Origin: Metapseudomonas resinovorans DSM 21078
GTDB lineage: Bacteria > Pseudomonadota > Gammaproteobacteria > Pseudomonadales > Pseudomonadaceae
Assembly: GCF_000423545.1 (NCBI RefSeq)
Contig: NZ_AUIE01000024.1
Coordinates: forward strand, 1-64,000
Reading direction: 5' to 3'
DNA: 64,000 bases
Shown here: piece after piece, positions 45,059-53,169 of the stretch
Layout of the letters: every line of letters starts with the position of its first letter
Numbering within the stretch: position 1 is the stretch's first letter
Program-made: the position numbers and the translations under genes
The notes under the pieces: generated by a model
What the model was told of the DNA's origin: nothing
The model's input: the letters and a program-made list of their open reading frames with translations, nothing else
Database searches by the model: none

Positions 45059-46345
45059 ATGGCTGACAAAAAAGCGCAGTTGATCATCGAGGGCGCAGCC
45101 CCCGTAGAGCTGCCCGTTCTGTCCGGAACCATGGGACCCGATGTAGTCGATGTGCGGGGCCTGACCTCCACGGGCTGCTTCACCTTTGATCCTGGCTTTA
45201 TGTCGACCGCCTCTTGTGAGTCGAAGATCACCTACATCGACGGCGACAAGGGCGTATTGCTGCACCGTGGCTATCCAATCGAGCAGTTGGCAGAGAAATC
45301 CGACTACCTGGAAACCTGCTACCTGCTGCTGAACGGCGAGCTGCCGAACGCTGAAGAGAAGGCCAAGTTCGTTGGCACCATCAAGAACCACACCATGGTT
45401 CACGAGCAGTTGAAGAGCTTCTTCAACGGCTTCCGCCGCGACGCCCATCCGATGGCGATCATGTGCGGCGTGGTCGGTGCCCTCTCCGCCTTCTACCACG
45501 ACTCCCTGGACATCAATAACCCGCAGCACCGCGAAGTCTCGGCGATGCGCCTGATCGCCAAGATGCCGACCATCGCGGCGATGGCCTACAAGTACTCCAT
45601 GGGCCAGCCCATGATGTACCCGCGTAACGACCTGAACTACGCGGAAAACTTCCTGCACATGATGTTCAACACCCCGGCCGAGATCAAACCGATCAGCCCG
45701 GTACTGGCCAAGGCCATGGATCGCATCTTCGTGCTGCATGCAGACCACGAGCAGAACGCATCCACCTCCACCGTACGCCTGGCCGGTTCGTCCGGCGCCA
45801 ACCCCTTCGCTTGCATCGCTGCAGGCATCGCCGCCCTCTGGGGCCCGGCACATGGTGGCGCCAACGAAGCCGTACTGAGCATGCTGGACGAGATCGGCGA
45901 CGTTTCGAACATCGACAAGTTCATCGCCAAAGCGAAGGATAAGAACGATCCGTTCAAGCTGATGGGCTTTGGCCACCGCGTGTACAAGAACTTCGACCCG
46001 CGCGCCAAGGTCATGAAGCAGACCTGCGACGAAGTCCTGGCTGAGCTGGGCATCAACGACCCGCAGCTGGAACTGGCCATGAAGCTCGACGAGATCGCGC
46101 GTAACGATCCTTACTTCAAGGAGCGCAACCTCTACCCGAACGTGGACTTCTACTCGGGCATCATCCTGAAGGCCATCGGCATTCCGACCAGCATGTTCAC
46201 CGTGATCTTCGCCCTGGCACGCACCGTCGGCTGGATCTCTCACTGGAAGGAAATGCTCTCCGGCCCTTACAAGATCGGCCGTCCGCGCCAGCTCTACACC
46301 GGCTACGAAAAGCGTGACTTCGTCTCGCTGGATGGCCGCAAGTAA
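45059..46345 (+). CDS. gltA: Citrate synthase
   Basis: The protein has 428 residues, the hexameric NADH-sensitive type II enzyme of Gram-negative bacteria. Catalytic residues are in [26 protein letters not shown] and [15 protein letters not shown], and the C-terminal [15 protein letters not shown] sequence is intact. It condenses oxaloacetate and acetyl-CoA, the first step of the TCA cycle. TAGGAGGCCGCT precedes the ATG. It is divergent from sdhC and followed by a terminator, so it is monocistronic. Confidence 0.98.
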   Translation: MADKKAQLIIEGAAPVELPVLSGTMGPDVVDVRGLTSTGCFTFDPGFMSTASCESKITYIDGDKGVLLHRGYPIEQLAEKSDYLETCYLLLNGELPNAEEKAKFVGTIKNHTMVHEQLKSFFNGFRRDAHPMAIMCGVVGALSAFYHDSLDINNPQHREVSAMRLIAKMPTIAAMAYKYSMGQPMMYPRNDLNYAENFLHMMFNTPAEIKPISPVLAKAMDRIFVLHADHEQNASTSTVRLAGSSGANPFACIAAGIAALWGPAHGGANEAVLSMLDEIGDVSNIDKFIAKAKDKNDPFKLMGFGHRVYKNFDPRAKVMKQTCDEVLAELGINDPQLELAMKLDEIARNDPYFKERNLYPNVDFYSGIILKAIGIPTSMFTVIFALARTVGWISHWKEMLSGPYKIGRPRQLYTGYEKRDFVSLDGRK

Positions 46346-46365
46346 GGCTGACCGCACAATGAAAG

Positions 46366-46390
46366 AGGCTGCCAATCGGCAGCCTTTTTT
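46366..46390 (+). terminator. Terminator of gltA
   Basis: AGGCTGCC, the loop AATC and GGCAGCCT are followed by TTTTTTA, 21 bp after the gltA stop. It is a textbook rho-independent terminator. Confidence 0.92.
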
Positions 46391-46411
46391 ATTTCAACTT
46401 TGTCTAGCCTT

Positions 46412-47014
46412 TCAGCGCTTTTCCGCCCGCTGGCGCATCGCTTTCAAGGTATTGAAAGGCGCATCGACCACGAAGCTGTTCGCAAGCCAGGATGGCACGC
46501 TACCGCCCGGCTCGGTGTGCGCCTGATAGGTCACTTCCACCTCCCCCGCCCCCTTCGGCACCAGCTTCCAGAAACCGACCACCTGAGTCACCCGCACATA
46601 GCCGTCAGCCTCCGGAAGGTACTTCGGCACCCCTTCGAGAATGCGCGTCACGCCTCCATCCGCCGCCAACTCGGAAGTCACGTGGATCACTGAATCCCGC
46701 GGCGTGACCGGCCAGGGCGTATTGAAACGGGTGTAGGTCCAGCTCTGGGCCCCTTCGTTCTTGAGCAACTTCTGATCCTTGCACTCATGGATCCAGGCGC
46801 AGGAACCGGCGACATCCTCCTGCAGGGCACGCAGGGTGGCGATATCAGTTTTCATGGTAGCGACACCGCGGTAGGCCTTGTACTTGGAACCCGGCACCTC
46901 ACTCAGGAACACCTTGATGCCGTCTTCGTCCTTGGCCAGCTTCCAGTCCTCGGCATGGGCAATGGATGCTGCCAGCAAACCCAGGGCACAGAGCGCCACA
47001 ACCTTGATTCTCAT
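46412..47014 (-). CDS. Exported START domain-containing protein
   Basis: The protein has 200 residues. A signal peptide (MRIKVVALCALGLLAASIAH, cut near AHA) precedes a START/Bet v1-like lipid-binding domain of ~175 residues. DGIKVFLSEVPGSKYKAYRG, the WTYTRFNTPWPVTPRDSVIH segment and the VEVTYQAHTEPGGSVPSWLA segment are typical. A pocket for a hydrophobic ligand in the periplasm is expected; the ligand is unknown. ATG 47014 has AAGGAGAGATC upstream; a longer frame to 47182 is rejected. It is convergent with gltA and follows the YkgJ gene by 46 bp. Confidence 0.85.
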   Translation of the reverse strand: MRIKVVALCALGLLAASIAHAEDWKLAKDEDGIKVFLSEVPGSKYKAYRGVATMKTDIATLRALQEDVAGSCAWIHECKDQKLLKNEGAQSWTYTRFNTPWPVTPRDSVIHVTSELAADGGVTRILEGVPKYLPEADGYVRVTQVVGFWKLVPKGAGEVEVTYQAHTEPGGSVPSWLANSFVVDAPFNTLKAMRQRAEKR

Positions 47015-47060
47015 GATCTCTCCTTGCTCGAACGGTACCGACCGAAAGCCGGTTGAAAGA

Positions 47061-47318
47061 TTAGGCCGCCGAGGTTGCCTGCTCCCACCAGCCAAGAAGG
47101 CGGATGGCATCCTCCCGACTGTTACCGCAGACCTCGGGATCAGCATCGAAGTCGCCGCACACTGCTGGCCGGCGCGGGTCACCGAATAGTTGGCAGAGGT
47201 TCTCAGCGGACAAGTGCAGGCAGCGTTCGCCCGCAGGCTTGCCTAAAGGCATACCGGGCAACGGGGAGCTGATGGACGGCGCAATGCAGCAGGCACCGCA
47301 GCCGGGGCGGCAGAGCAT
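47061..47318 (-). CDS. YkgJ family cysteine cluster protein
   Basis: The protein has 85 residues with six cysteines. The motif CRPGCGACCIAP near the start and ERCLHLSAENLCQLFG in the middle are the YkgJ/UPF0153 pattern (CxxCxxxC-type), which is predicted to bind zinc or an iron-sulfur cluster. The function is unknown; some members are near oxygenases and methylation enzymes. ATG 47318 is preferred over a GTG at 47351 because GAGGT lies 9 bases upstream. It is 46 bp upstream of the START gene on the same strand. Confidence 0.8.
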   Translation of the reverse strand: MLCRPGCGACCIAPSISSPLPGMPLGKPAGERCLHLSAENLCQLFGDPRRPAVCGDFDADPEVCGNSREDAIRLLGWWEQATSAA

Positions 47319-47362
47319 GGTGAAGAACCTCGAACGATAGGATGGCAGCACGAAAGCGCATT

Positions 47363-48214
47363 TTACTTGGCCGGAGGCGGTGTTGACACGACCCCGACGA
47401 CCGATGCCTGATGCTCACGCAGCTCTTCCGGGCTATCGCCCTTGTAGATACGCGCCACGAGCCACCCTTCATGCACTTCCAGCCCTACGCGCTGCGGGTC
47501 GCGTAGATCGAACAACTGATAGGCCGCAGACTGGCTGTGGAAAGCTCGCAAGCGCGAGGTGGCGTAGAAGGCCTGGGTTGCGACCGAGCCCCCCTCCTCT
47601 ACCGGCGAGCTCCCGGCAGCAGGTACGACCAGACGCCTACCGGACATGTCGTACGCCCCGGAAGTATCGCCGAAACCGAACACCCGTTCGCCCGCTTCCC
47701 GACGCCAGCTCAGGAAAAGCCGGTTCAAATCTGGATCTTCAAGGGTCACTTCCAGCACCAGGCCACGCTCACCATCATCCGCCAAGGCCACCACATAGCG
47801 GCTCAGACTGCCGTCGACGCAGCGCAGCTGCCCTTTCAGCATCAACTTGCTCCCCAGGCGCTCGAACGCTTCAAGACTCTGTTCGCGACAGATCAACTCA
47901 CGCCGGTCGCAAAGTTCCTTCCCCAGCTTGAGCGAATCAGGCTCAGCTTGCCCCCTACCCGCCGCCAGGAAGCCGCCATCGACAGCCCAGAGCACCTTCT
48001 CCGGCCGGCTTCGCGGATAAACCACGAACCCCTGGCCACGCCAGGACAGGCGGTAGCGTCCAAAATCGAAATCCCGCGCCACCGCGAACGCCGGTGGCAG
48101 GTGCAACGCCGCGATCACCGGCTGCTTACGCGCGACATCAATGCCTCGCAACGTCGCGATCACAACCCCGAGCAGCACCAGCGCCGCGAATCCCAATCCA
48201 CGCCAGAACGCCAT
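47363..48214 (-). CDS. Membrane-anchored protein resembling only the N-terminal domain of GH31 glycosidases
   Basis: The protein has 283 residues. An N-terminal membrane anchor (FAALVLLGVVIATLRGI) is followed by a beta-rich periplasmic domain. The segment LFLSWRREAGERVFGFGDTS, then GAYDMSGRRLVVPAAG resembles the mutarotase-like N-terminal domain of GH31 alpha-glycosidases (family pattern: GERIYGLGE... then a D-x-R-G-R stretch), but the catalytic TIM-barrel is absent and the frame ends normally. Two cysteines (RRELICREQ and QLRCVDGS) may pair. It could be a sugar- or polysaccharide-binding protein, or a GH31 relic. ATG 48214 has AAGGGGAG upstream. Identity is an inference. Confidence 0.5.
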   Translation of the reverse strand: MAFWRGLGFAALVLLGVVIATLRGIDVARKQPVIAALHLPPAFAVARDFDFGRYRLSWRGQGFVVYPRSRPEKVLWAVDGGFLAAGRGQAEPDSLKLGKELCDRRELICREQSLEAFERLGSKLMLKGQLRCVDGSLSRYVVALADDGERGLVLEVTLEDPDLNRLFLSWRREAGERVFGFGDTSGAYDMSGRRLVVPAAGSSPVEEGGSVATQAFYATSRLRAFHSQSAAYQLFDLRDPQRVGLEVHEGWLVARIYKGDSPEELREHQASVVGVVSTPPPAK

Positions 48215-48283
48215 GGTTCTCCCCTTTCCTTGAGAATCAGCACCCATGAGGTTTGCGCGCCCCCTAACACAGAACCTCAGATC

Positions 48284-48625
48284 ATGCCGGTATGGATGCA
48301 GACCGCAGCCCTGCCCACCTTGTCCAACGCCTTCATGACCTTTGCCTGGTATGGCCACCTGAAGACCCTGAACACCAAACCCCGGGTAATTGCGGCGCTC
48401 ATCAGCTGGGGCATCGCTTGGTTCGAGTACCTGATCATGGTGCCAGCCAACCGGATCGGCTACACCGAGCTCTCGGTTGGCCAGCTGAAGATCATGCAGG
48501 AAGTGATCACCCTGGCGATCTTCCTGCCGTTCAGCGTGCTCTACATGCAACAGCCCTTGAAGCTGGACTACCTCTGGGCGGGGTTATGCCTGCTAGGCGC
48601 GGTCTACTTCATTTTCCGCAGCTAG
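48284..48625 (+). CDS. DMT superfamily-like DUF486 membrane protein
   Basis: The protein has 113 residues with four membrane helices. The sequence begins LPTLSNAFMTFAWYGHLK and contains SWGIAWFEYLIMVPANRIGY, the conserved core of DUF486, a small family related to the drug/metabolite transporter half-units. It probably works as a dimer in the inner membrane; the substrate is unknown. The ATG at 48284 has only a weak ribosome binding site. The long frame upstream of it is antisense to the neighbouring gene and is rejected. The gap after it to the dehydrogenase stop is 125 bp. Confidence 0.85.
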   Translation: MPVWMQTAALPTLSNAFMTFAWYGHLKTLNTKPRVIAALISWGIAWFEYLIMVPANRIGYTELSVGQLKIMQEVITLAIFLPFSVLYMQQPLKLDYLWAGLCLLGAVYFIFRS

Positions 48626-48750
48626 GCGACCCGATCGTCGACCAGGGGTTGTCGGAAATCGGCTCGAAATGCTCATTGACGGTCGCCAACTCCGCTTTCT
48701 CCCCGCCTTCCGCCTAGCCTGGTCTTTGCTCAGGACACCGACATCACTCG

Positions 48751-49623
48751 CTACGCGGGCTTTTTCAGCCGCGCGATCAGGCTGGACGTATCCCAGCGCC
48801 CACCGCCCATGGCCTGGACCTCAGCGTAGAACTGGTCCACCAGCGCAGTCACCGGCAGTTGCGCGCCGTTACGCGCGGCCTCGTCGAGGACGATGGACAG
48901 GTCCTTGCGCATCCAGTCCACGGCAAAGCCGAAATCGAAATTGCCCTCCAGCATCGTCTGGTGACGATGTTCCAGCTGCCAGGATTGGGCGGCCCCCTTG
49001 CTGATCACCTCCATGGCGCCTTGCGCGTTCAGGCCGGCGCACTGGGCAAAGTGAAGCGCCTCGGCCAACCCTTGCAGCAGGCCGCCAACACAGATCTGGT
49101 TGACCATCTTGGTCAGTTGGCCGCTACCTGCCGGCCCCATATGTCGAATCATCTTGGCGTAGCTGTCGATTACCGGCACGGCGCGGTCGTAGAAAACCCG
49201 TTCCCCACCAACCATCACCGACAGCATGCCCGCTTCGGCGCCCGCCTGGCCGCCAGAAACCGGTGCATCGAGGAAGCCCAGCTCGCGCTCGGCAGCCAGC
49301 GTGGCCATTTCCCGCGCCACATCCGCCGACGCCGTGGTGTGGTCCACCAGGATCGAGCCGGGTGCCATCCCGGCGAAGGCGCCGTCCTCCCCCAGCAGAA
49401 CCGCACGCAGATCAGCGTCATTTCCGACGCAGACCATCACGAACTCCGCCCCCTCGGCCGCTTCGCGCGGCGTGGCAAAGGCATCGCCGCCGAACTCGTC
49501 GCACCACAGTGAGATCCTCCCCGGCGTGCGGTTGTAAACCCGTACCGAATGCCCTTCGCAAGCCAGGTGCCCGGCCATATTGAAGCCCATGACCCCCAGA
49601 CCAATGAACGCTACTTCAGCCAT
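48751..49623 (-). CDS. Beta-hydroxyacid dehydrogenase (3-hydroxyisobutyrate dehydrogenase family)
   Basis: The protein has 290 residues. The NAD(P)-binding motif is FIGLGVMGFNMAGHLA at the N-terminus, the substrate motif DAPVSGGQAGAEAGMLSVMV is near residue 120, and the catalytic lysine is in GQLTKMVNQICV (~170). The family includes 3-hydroxyisobutyrate, serine, tartronate semialdehyde and glyoxylate reductases; I cannot choose between them. It matches PA1576 by context. The ATG at 49623 is overlapped by AACAACAA, a match to the Hfq/Crc binding motif, which suits a catabolic enzyme. Confidence 0.87.
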   Translation of the reverse strand: MAEVAFIGLGVMGFNMAGHLACEGHSVRVYNRTPGRISLWCDEFGGDAFATPREAAEGAEFVMVCVGNDADLRAVLLGEDGAFAGMAPGSILVDHTTASADVAREMATLAAERELGFLDAPVSGGQAGAEAGMLSVMVGGERVFYDRAVPVIDSYAKMIRHMGPAGSGQLTKMVNQICVGGLLQGLAEALHFAQCAGLNAQGAMEVISKGAAQSWQLEHRHQTMLEGNFDFGFAVDWMRKDLSIVLDEAARNGAQLPVTALVDQFYAEVQAMGGGRWDTSSLIARLKKPA

Positions 49624-49630
49624 TGTTGTT
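49623..49630 (-). promoter_or_regulatory. Candidate Hfq/Crc CA motif (AACAACAA) at the dehydrogenase start
   Basis: The minus-strand leader reads GGAGAACAACAATGG, so AACAACAA lies between the Shine-Dalgarno GGAG and the ATG and ends on its A. This fits the AAnAAnAA consensus for catabolite repression in Pseudomonas. It is a pattern match only. Confidence 0.55.
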
Positions 49631-49739
49631 CTCCTTCGTCGACCTGCGGAAAAGCCTAACACGCAGTTTGCCGCCCCGCGAAAGCACCACCATACTCGCT
49701 CCAGGCCGGCCCAGCCGCCCCTTTGCCAAGGAGACCCCC

Positions 49740-50282
49740 ATGCCGCACTGGCTGGTCATCGATCTGGAAGCCACCACCGAAGAAGGTGGCTGGCCACTGG
49801 AAGAAATGGAAATCATCGAGATAGGCGCCACCCTGGTTCGTGCGGACGGTCATGAGGTGGACCATTTCCAGCGCTTTGTCCGCCCCGCACGCCGCCCCTG
49901 CTTGACGGGCTTTTGCCGCCAGCTCACGCATATCAGCCAGGCCGACGTGGACAGTGCCGCACATCTGCCCCAGGTATGGCAGACTTTCGAGCGCTGGCTC
50001 GGCCACCACAGCCCGCGCCTGGCGGGCTGGGCAAGCTGGGGTGACTACGACCGCCGCCAGCTGGAGCAGGAGTGGCAACTGCACGGGCTGCACAGCCTCC
50101 TGGCCGCCCTACCCCATCTGAACCTCAAACAGCGGTTCGCGGATGCGCGTCAGCTAAAGCGCGCGGTGGGCCTGCACACCGCCTTGCAACTGGCTGGCCT
50201 GCACTTCCAGGGCCAGCAACACCGAGCCCTCGAAGACGCCCGCAACACCGCACGCCTGCTACCCCTCGTACTTCCCGCCTGA
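49740..50282 (+). CDS. DEDDh-type 3'-5' exonuclease (KapD/ERI-like)
   Basis: The protein has 180 residues and is a single exonuclease domain. Exo I is LVIDLEATTEEGGWPLEEME (metal-binding Asp and Glu), Exo II lies around ASWGDYDRRQLEQE, and Exo III is HRALEDARNTARLL with the catalytic His five residues before the Asp. The extra WPLEEMEIIEIGA sequence is that of the ERI-1/KapD group, which trims structured RNAs or DNA ends. The ATG at 49740 has CAAGGAGACCCCC upstream. It follows divergently from the dehydrogenase and precedes ppnP by 78 bp on the same strand. Confidence 0.86.
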   Translation: MPHWLVIDLEATTEEGGWPLEEMEIIEIGATLVRADGHEVDHFQRFVRPARRPCLTGFCRQLTHISQADVDSAAHLPQVWQTFERWLGHHSPRLAGWASWGDYDRRQLEQEWQLHGLHSLLAALPHLNLKQRFADARQLKRAVGLHTALQLAGLHFQGQQHRALEDARNTARLLPLVLPA

Positions 50283-50360
50283 AGCTTGCGGACCTAGTGA
50301 CGGCAAAACCGGCCTTGGGCATACTGTCGAGCCCTTTCAGACCCCATCCAGGAGCCCAGC

Positions 50361-50642
50361 ATGTTCAAGGTCAACGAATACTTCGACGGCACCGTCAAAT
50401 CCATTGCATTCGGCATGACCGAAGGTCCGGCCACCATCGGCGTAATGGCCGCTGGCGAGTACGAATTCGGCACCAGCCAGCTGGAAGTGATGCACGTCAT
50501 CGCCGGCGCCCTGACGGTGAAACTGCCGGGCAGCGACACCTGGGAAACTTTCGCCTCCGGTAGCAAGTTCACCGTTCCGGCCAACAGCAAGTTCCAACTG
50601 AAAGTCGCCCAGGACACCGCTTACCTGTGTGAATACCGCTAA
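50361..50642 (+). CDS. ppnP: Pyrimidine/purine nucleoside phosphorylase
   Basis: The protein has 93 residues, a single small cupin. The sequence begins [17 protein letters not shown], and [19 protein letters not shown] and [20 protein letters not shown] are characteristic of PpnP (formerly DUF1255/YaiE). It splits a broad range of nucleosides with phosphate in the cytoplasm. CAGGAG precedes the ATG by 6 bases. It ends at a perfect bidirectional terminator that also closes the murB-containing transcript from the other side. Confidence 0.93.
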   Translation: MFKVNEYFDGTVKSIAFGMTEGPATIGVMAAGEYEFGTSQLEVMHVIAGALTVKLPGSDTWETFASGSKFTVPANSKFQLKVAQDTAYLCEYR

Positions 50643-50654
50643 AAGCGTCAGTAC

Positions 50655-50686
50655 AAAAGAAACCGGCCATCAGGCCGGTTTCTTTT
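50655..50686. terminator. Perfect bidirectional terminator between ppnP and murB
   Basis: The 14-bp arms AAAAGAAACCGGCC and GGCCGGTTTCTTTT flank the loop ATCA. Runs of T or A on each side allow termination in both directions: ppnP from the left and murB, the last gene of its run, from the right. Confidence 0.93.
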
Positions 50687-50703
50687 GTTTCAGGCAGCAC
50701 CAT

Positions 50704-51723
50704 TCAGATCAGGTTCGGCTCCATTTCCAGCTCCACGCCAAAGCGCTTGGCAATGTCTGCACGAATGCGCTGGGCCAGGTCATGCAGCTGACTCCCCGTT
50801 GCTGAACCGTAATTGACCAGCACCAGCGCCTGCAGGCGATGCACGCCGGCATCGCCTTCGCGGAACCCCTTCCAGCCAGCACGCTCGATCAGCCAACCAG
50901 CGGCCAGCTTGACCTGCCCGTTTGCCTGGGGATAGGCGACCAGATCGGGATGTTCGCCACGCAAGTGCTGCGCGAGCTCAGCGCTAATCAGCGGATTCTT
51001 GAAGAAACTGCCAGCATTGCCCAGCTCGGCCGGGTCTGGCAGTTTTTCGCTGCGAATGGCGCAGATGGCGCGACTGACATCCTTGGGCGTTGGTGCGTCG
51101 ATGCCTTCGGCCTGCAGGCGCTGGCGCACCGGGCCGTAATCCAGATGCAGCTGCGGCGCGCGACTGAGGTTGAAGCGCACACGCAGGATCAGCCAGCGGC
51201 CGGTTTCACGCTTGAACAGGCTGTCGCGGTAAGCGAACTGGCAGTCCTCCAGCGCAAACTCGCGCAGCTCGCCGGTTTCCCGGTCCAGCGCGACCAGCCC
51301 GGCGAACACGTCCTTCAGTTCAACGCCATAGGCACCAATGTTCTGCATGGGTGCAGCCCCCACGGTACCGGGAATCAGGCTGAGGTTTTCCAGGCCACCC
51401 AGGCCCCGCTCCAGCGTCCAGAGCACCAGAGGATGCCACGGCTCGCCGGCTTCGGCCTCCAGCAGCACATTCTTTCCGTCATCCGCCAGAACACGCACCC
51501 CTCGGCTGGCCATGCGCAAGACGAAGGCCTCTACATCGCGCGTCAGCAGCAGGTTGCTACCACCACCGACCACCAGCAGCGGAAGGTCACGCTCGGCCGC
51601 CAGGGCGATAGCCTCACGCACCTCGGCATCGTCATGCGCCTCGGCGAACAACCGCGCCTTAACGTCTACGCCGAAGGTGTTGTACGGCTTGAGGGACAGA
51701 TATTCGTGCAGGACCAGGCTCAC
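50704..51723 (-). CDS. murB: UDP-N-acetylenolpyruvoylglucosamine reductase
   Basis: The protein has 339 residues, type I MurB. The FAD-binding domain begins LKPYNTFGVDVKARLFAEA and contains VVGGGSNLLLT and SLIPGTVGAAPMQNIGAYG. The catalytic serine is in GNAGSFFKNP (~residue 230) and the C-terminal glutamate is in VELEMEPNLI. It completes UDP-MurNAc synthesis for peptidoglycan. It overlaps the phosphatase gene by 4 bp and is the last gene of the comEC-to-murB run. Confidence 0.97.
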   Translation of the reverse strand: MSLVLHEYLSLKPYNTFGVDVKARLFAEAHDDAEVREAIALAAERDLPLLVVGGGSNLLLTRDVEAFVLRMASRGVRVLADDGKNVLLEAEAGEPWHPLVLWTLERGLGGLENLSLIPGTVGAAPMQNIGAYGVELKDVFAGLVALDRETGELREFALEDCQFAYRDSLFKRETGRWLILRVRFNLSRAPQLHLDYGPVRQRLQAEGIDAPTPKDVSRAICAIRSEKLPDPAELGNAGSFFKNPLISAELAQHLRGEHPDLVAYPQANGQVKLAAGWLIERAGWKGFREGDAGVHRLQALVLVNYGSATGSQLHDLAQRIRADIAKRFGVELEMEPNLI

Positions 51724-52184
51724 AGGCGCCCCTTGATTTCCAGGATCAGTGCATCGCAGGCCTGCTCCACCAGGTCGAGGACCTGCTCGAAGCCTGCTTC
51801 GCCGCCGTAGTAAGGGTCCGGCACCTCGTCCAGCTCAAGCTGGTAGCGGCGAAGGAACAGGTCAAGTTCAGCGGCGGCGTTGCCGGGACGCAAACGATGC
51901 AGGTTGGCCAGGTTACTCTCGTCCATCGCCAGGACCAGGTCGAAGTGACCGAAGTCGTCCACCTCCACCTGGCGCGCGCGCAGCTGGGACAGGTCATAGC
52001 CACGACGCTGAGCAGCCACGCGGGTGCGAGCGTCTGGCGCCTTACCCACGTGCCAGTCACCAGTGCCAGCTGAGTCCACCTGCACCTGCCCGGCGAGCCC
52101 GGCCTCACGCAGTTTGTGACGCAGCACGCCCTCAGCGGTGGGCGAGCGACAGATATTGCCCAGGCAAACGAAGAGCACTCGCAT
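51720..52184 (-). CDS. Low-molecular-weight protein-tyrosine phosphatase
   Basis: The protein has 154 residues. The P-loop VCLGNICRSPTAEG has the catalytic Cys8 and Arg14, and the general acid is in DPYYGGEAGF near residue 122. It is an arsenate-reductase-fold phosphatase of the Wzb/Ptp type. Wzb-like enzymes usually pair with tyrosine kinases in capsule gene clusters, but here it sits alone between kdsB and murB with overlaps on both sides, so it may act on sugar-nucleotide or envelope enzymes. Its target is unknown. Confidence 0.93.
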   Translation of the reverse strand: MRVLFVCLGNICRSPTAEGVLRHKLREAGLAGQVQVDSAGTGDWHVGKAPDARTRVAAQRRGYDLSQLRARQVEVDDFGHFDLVLAMDESNLANLHRLRPGNAAAELDLFLRRYQLELDEVPDPYYGGEAGFEQVLDLVEQACDALILEIKGRL

Positions 52185-52948
52185 CAGGCCCCCAGCAAGC
52201 GCCGGACGCGCTCGAGGTCTTCCGGGGTATCGACGCCAGTGGGCGGTGCCTCACGTGCATCAGCCACATGGATACGCACGCCGTGCCAGAGCGCACGCAG
52301 CTGCTCCAGGCATTCGGTGTTCTCCAGCCAGCACGGTCCCCAGGCGACGAAGTCGTGGAGGAGACCAACGCGGTACGCGTAGATGCCAATATGCCGGCGA
52401 TACGGTACGCCTTCCGGCAGTTGGTCACGGTCGGAAGCGAAGGCATCACGAGCCCAGGGTAACGGCGCGCGGCTGAAAGTCAGGGCCAGGCCGTTGAGGT
52501 CGGTGGCCACTTTCACCACATTGGGATTGAATAGCGCCTGCACGTCCTGGATCGGCTCGGCCAGGGTCGCGATGCCAGCTTCCGGATGCGCGGCCAGGTT
52601 AGCCGCCACCTGGTCGATGATGGCCGGCGGGATCAGCGGCTCGTCGCCCTGCACGTTGACCACGATGGCGTCATTGGCCAGGCCCAACTGGCTGGCCACT
52701 TCGGCCAGGCGATCGGTGCCCGAGTTGTGATCTTCACGGGTCAGCAGCACCTCGGCACCAACGGCCCGGCAAACGTCGACGATGCGCGCATCATCGGTGG
52801 CCACTACCACGTGCTGGGCTGCGCTGCGTTTTGCCTGCTCCCAGACGTGCTGGATCATCGGTTTGCCGGCGATATCCTGCAGCGGCTTGCCGGGCAGGCG
52901 GGTCGAGGCGTAGCGAGCTGGAATGACGACGGTGAAAGCCTGGGTCAT
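52184..52948 (-). CDS. kdsB: 3-deoxy-manno-octulosonate cytidylyltransferase
   Basis: The protein has 254 residues. The nucleotide-binding motif [20 protein letters not shown] is at the start, with [23 protein letters not shown] and [19 protein letters not shown]-like sequences (here [20 protein letters not shown]) following. It activates KDO as CMP-KDO for lipid A-core assembly. It overlaps the Trm112-like gene at its start (ATGA) and touches the phosphatase start. Confidence 0.97.
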   Translation of the reverse strand: MTQAFTVVIPARYASTRLPGKPLQDIAGKPMIQHVWEQAKRSAAQHVVVATDDARIVDVCRAVGAEVLLTREDHNSGTDRLAEVASQLGLANDAIVVNVQGDEPLIPPAIIDQVAANLAAHPEAGIATLAEPIQDVQALFNPNVVKVATDLNGLALTFSRAPLPWARDAFASDRDQLPEGVPYRRHIGIYAYRVGLLHDFVAWGPCWLENTECLEQLRALWHGVRIHVADAREAPPTGVDTPEDLERVRRLLGA

Positions 52949-53130
52949 TTGTCCAGACGCTCGTCGACAGTGAGGGGACGGGCCTCGCCTTCCAGCATTA
53001 CCGGGATACCGTCGCGCACCGGAAAGGCCAGGGCGTCGGCCTTGCAGATGAGCTCGCTCTTGTCATCGGCCAGCTTCAGCGGCCCCTTGCACAGGGGGCA
53101 GGCGAGGATATCGAGAAGTTTCGGGTCCAT
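52945..53130 (-). CDS. Trm112 family small zinc-ribbon protein (YcaR-like)
   Basis: The protein has 61 residues. The sequence [20 protein letters not shown], with one CPLC pair and a later [12 protein letters not shown] stretch, is the YcaR/Trm112 family of bacterial small proteins; in eukaryotes Trm112 activates methyltransferases. The second zinc-binding pair is not evident (only LICKAD), as is usual in bacterial members. It lies between lpxK and kdsB in most gammaproteobacteria. ATG 53130 has AAGGATT upstream; the preceding codons of the longer frame are rejected. Confidence 0.93.
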   Translation of the reverse strand: MDPKLLDILACPLCKGPLKLADDKSELICKADALAFPVRDGIPVMLEGEARPLTVDERLDK

Positions 53131-53169
53131 GAGTGAATCCTTGAGACGGCAGCCCAAGGGCTACCTGGG

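Noticed and set aside
44873-46375. 500-codon minus-strand frame over gltA
   Set aside because: It would start downstream of the gltA stop and cross its whole coding region and promoter in antisense; no family match.
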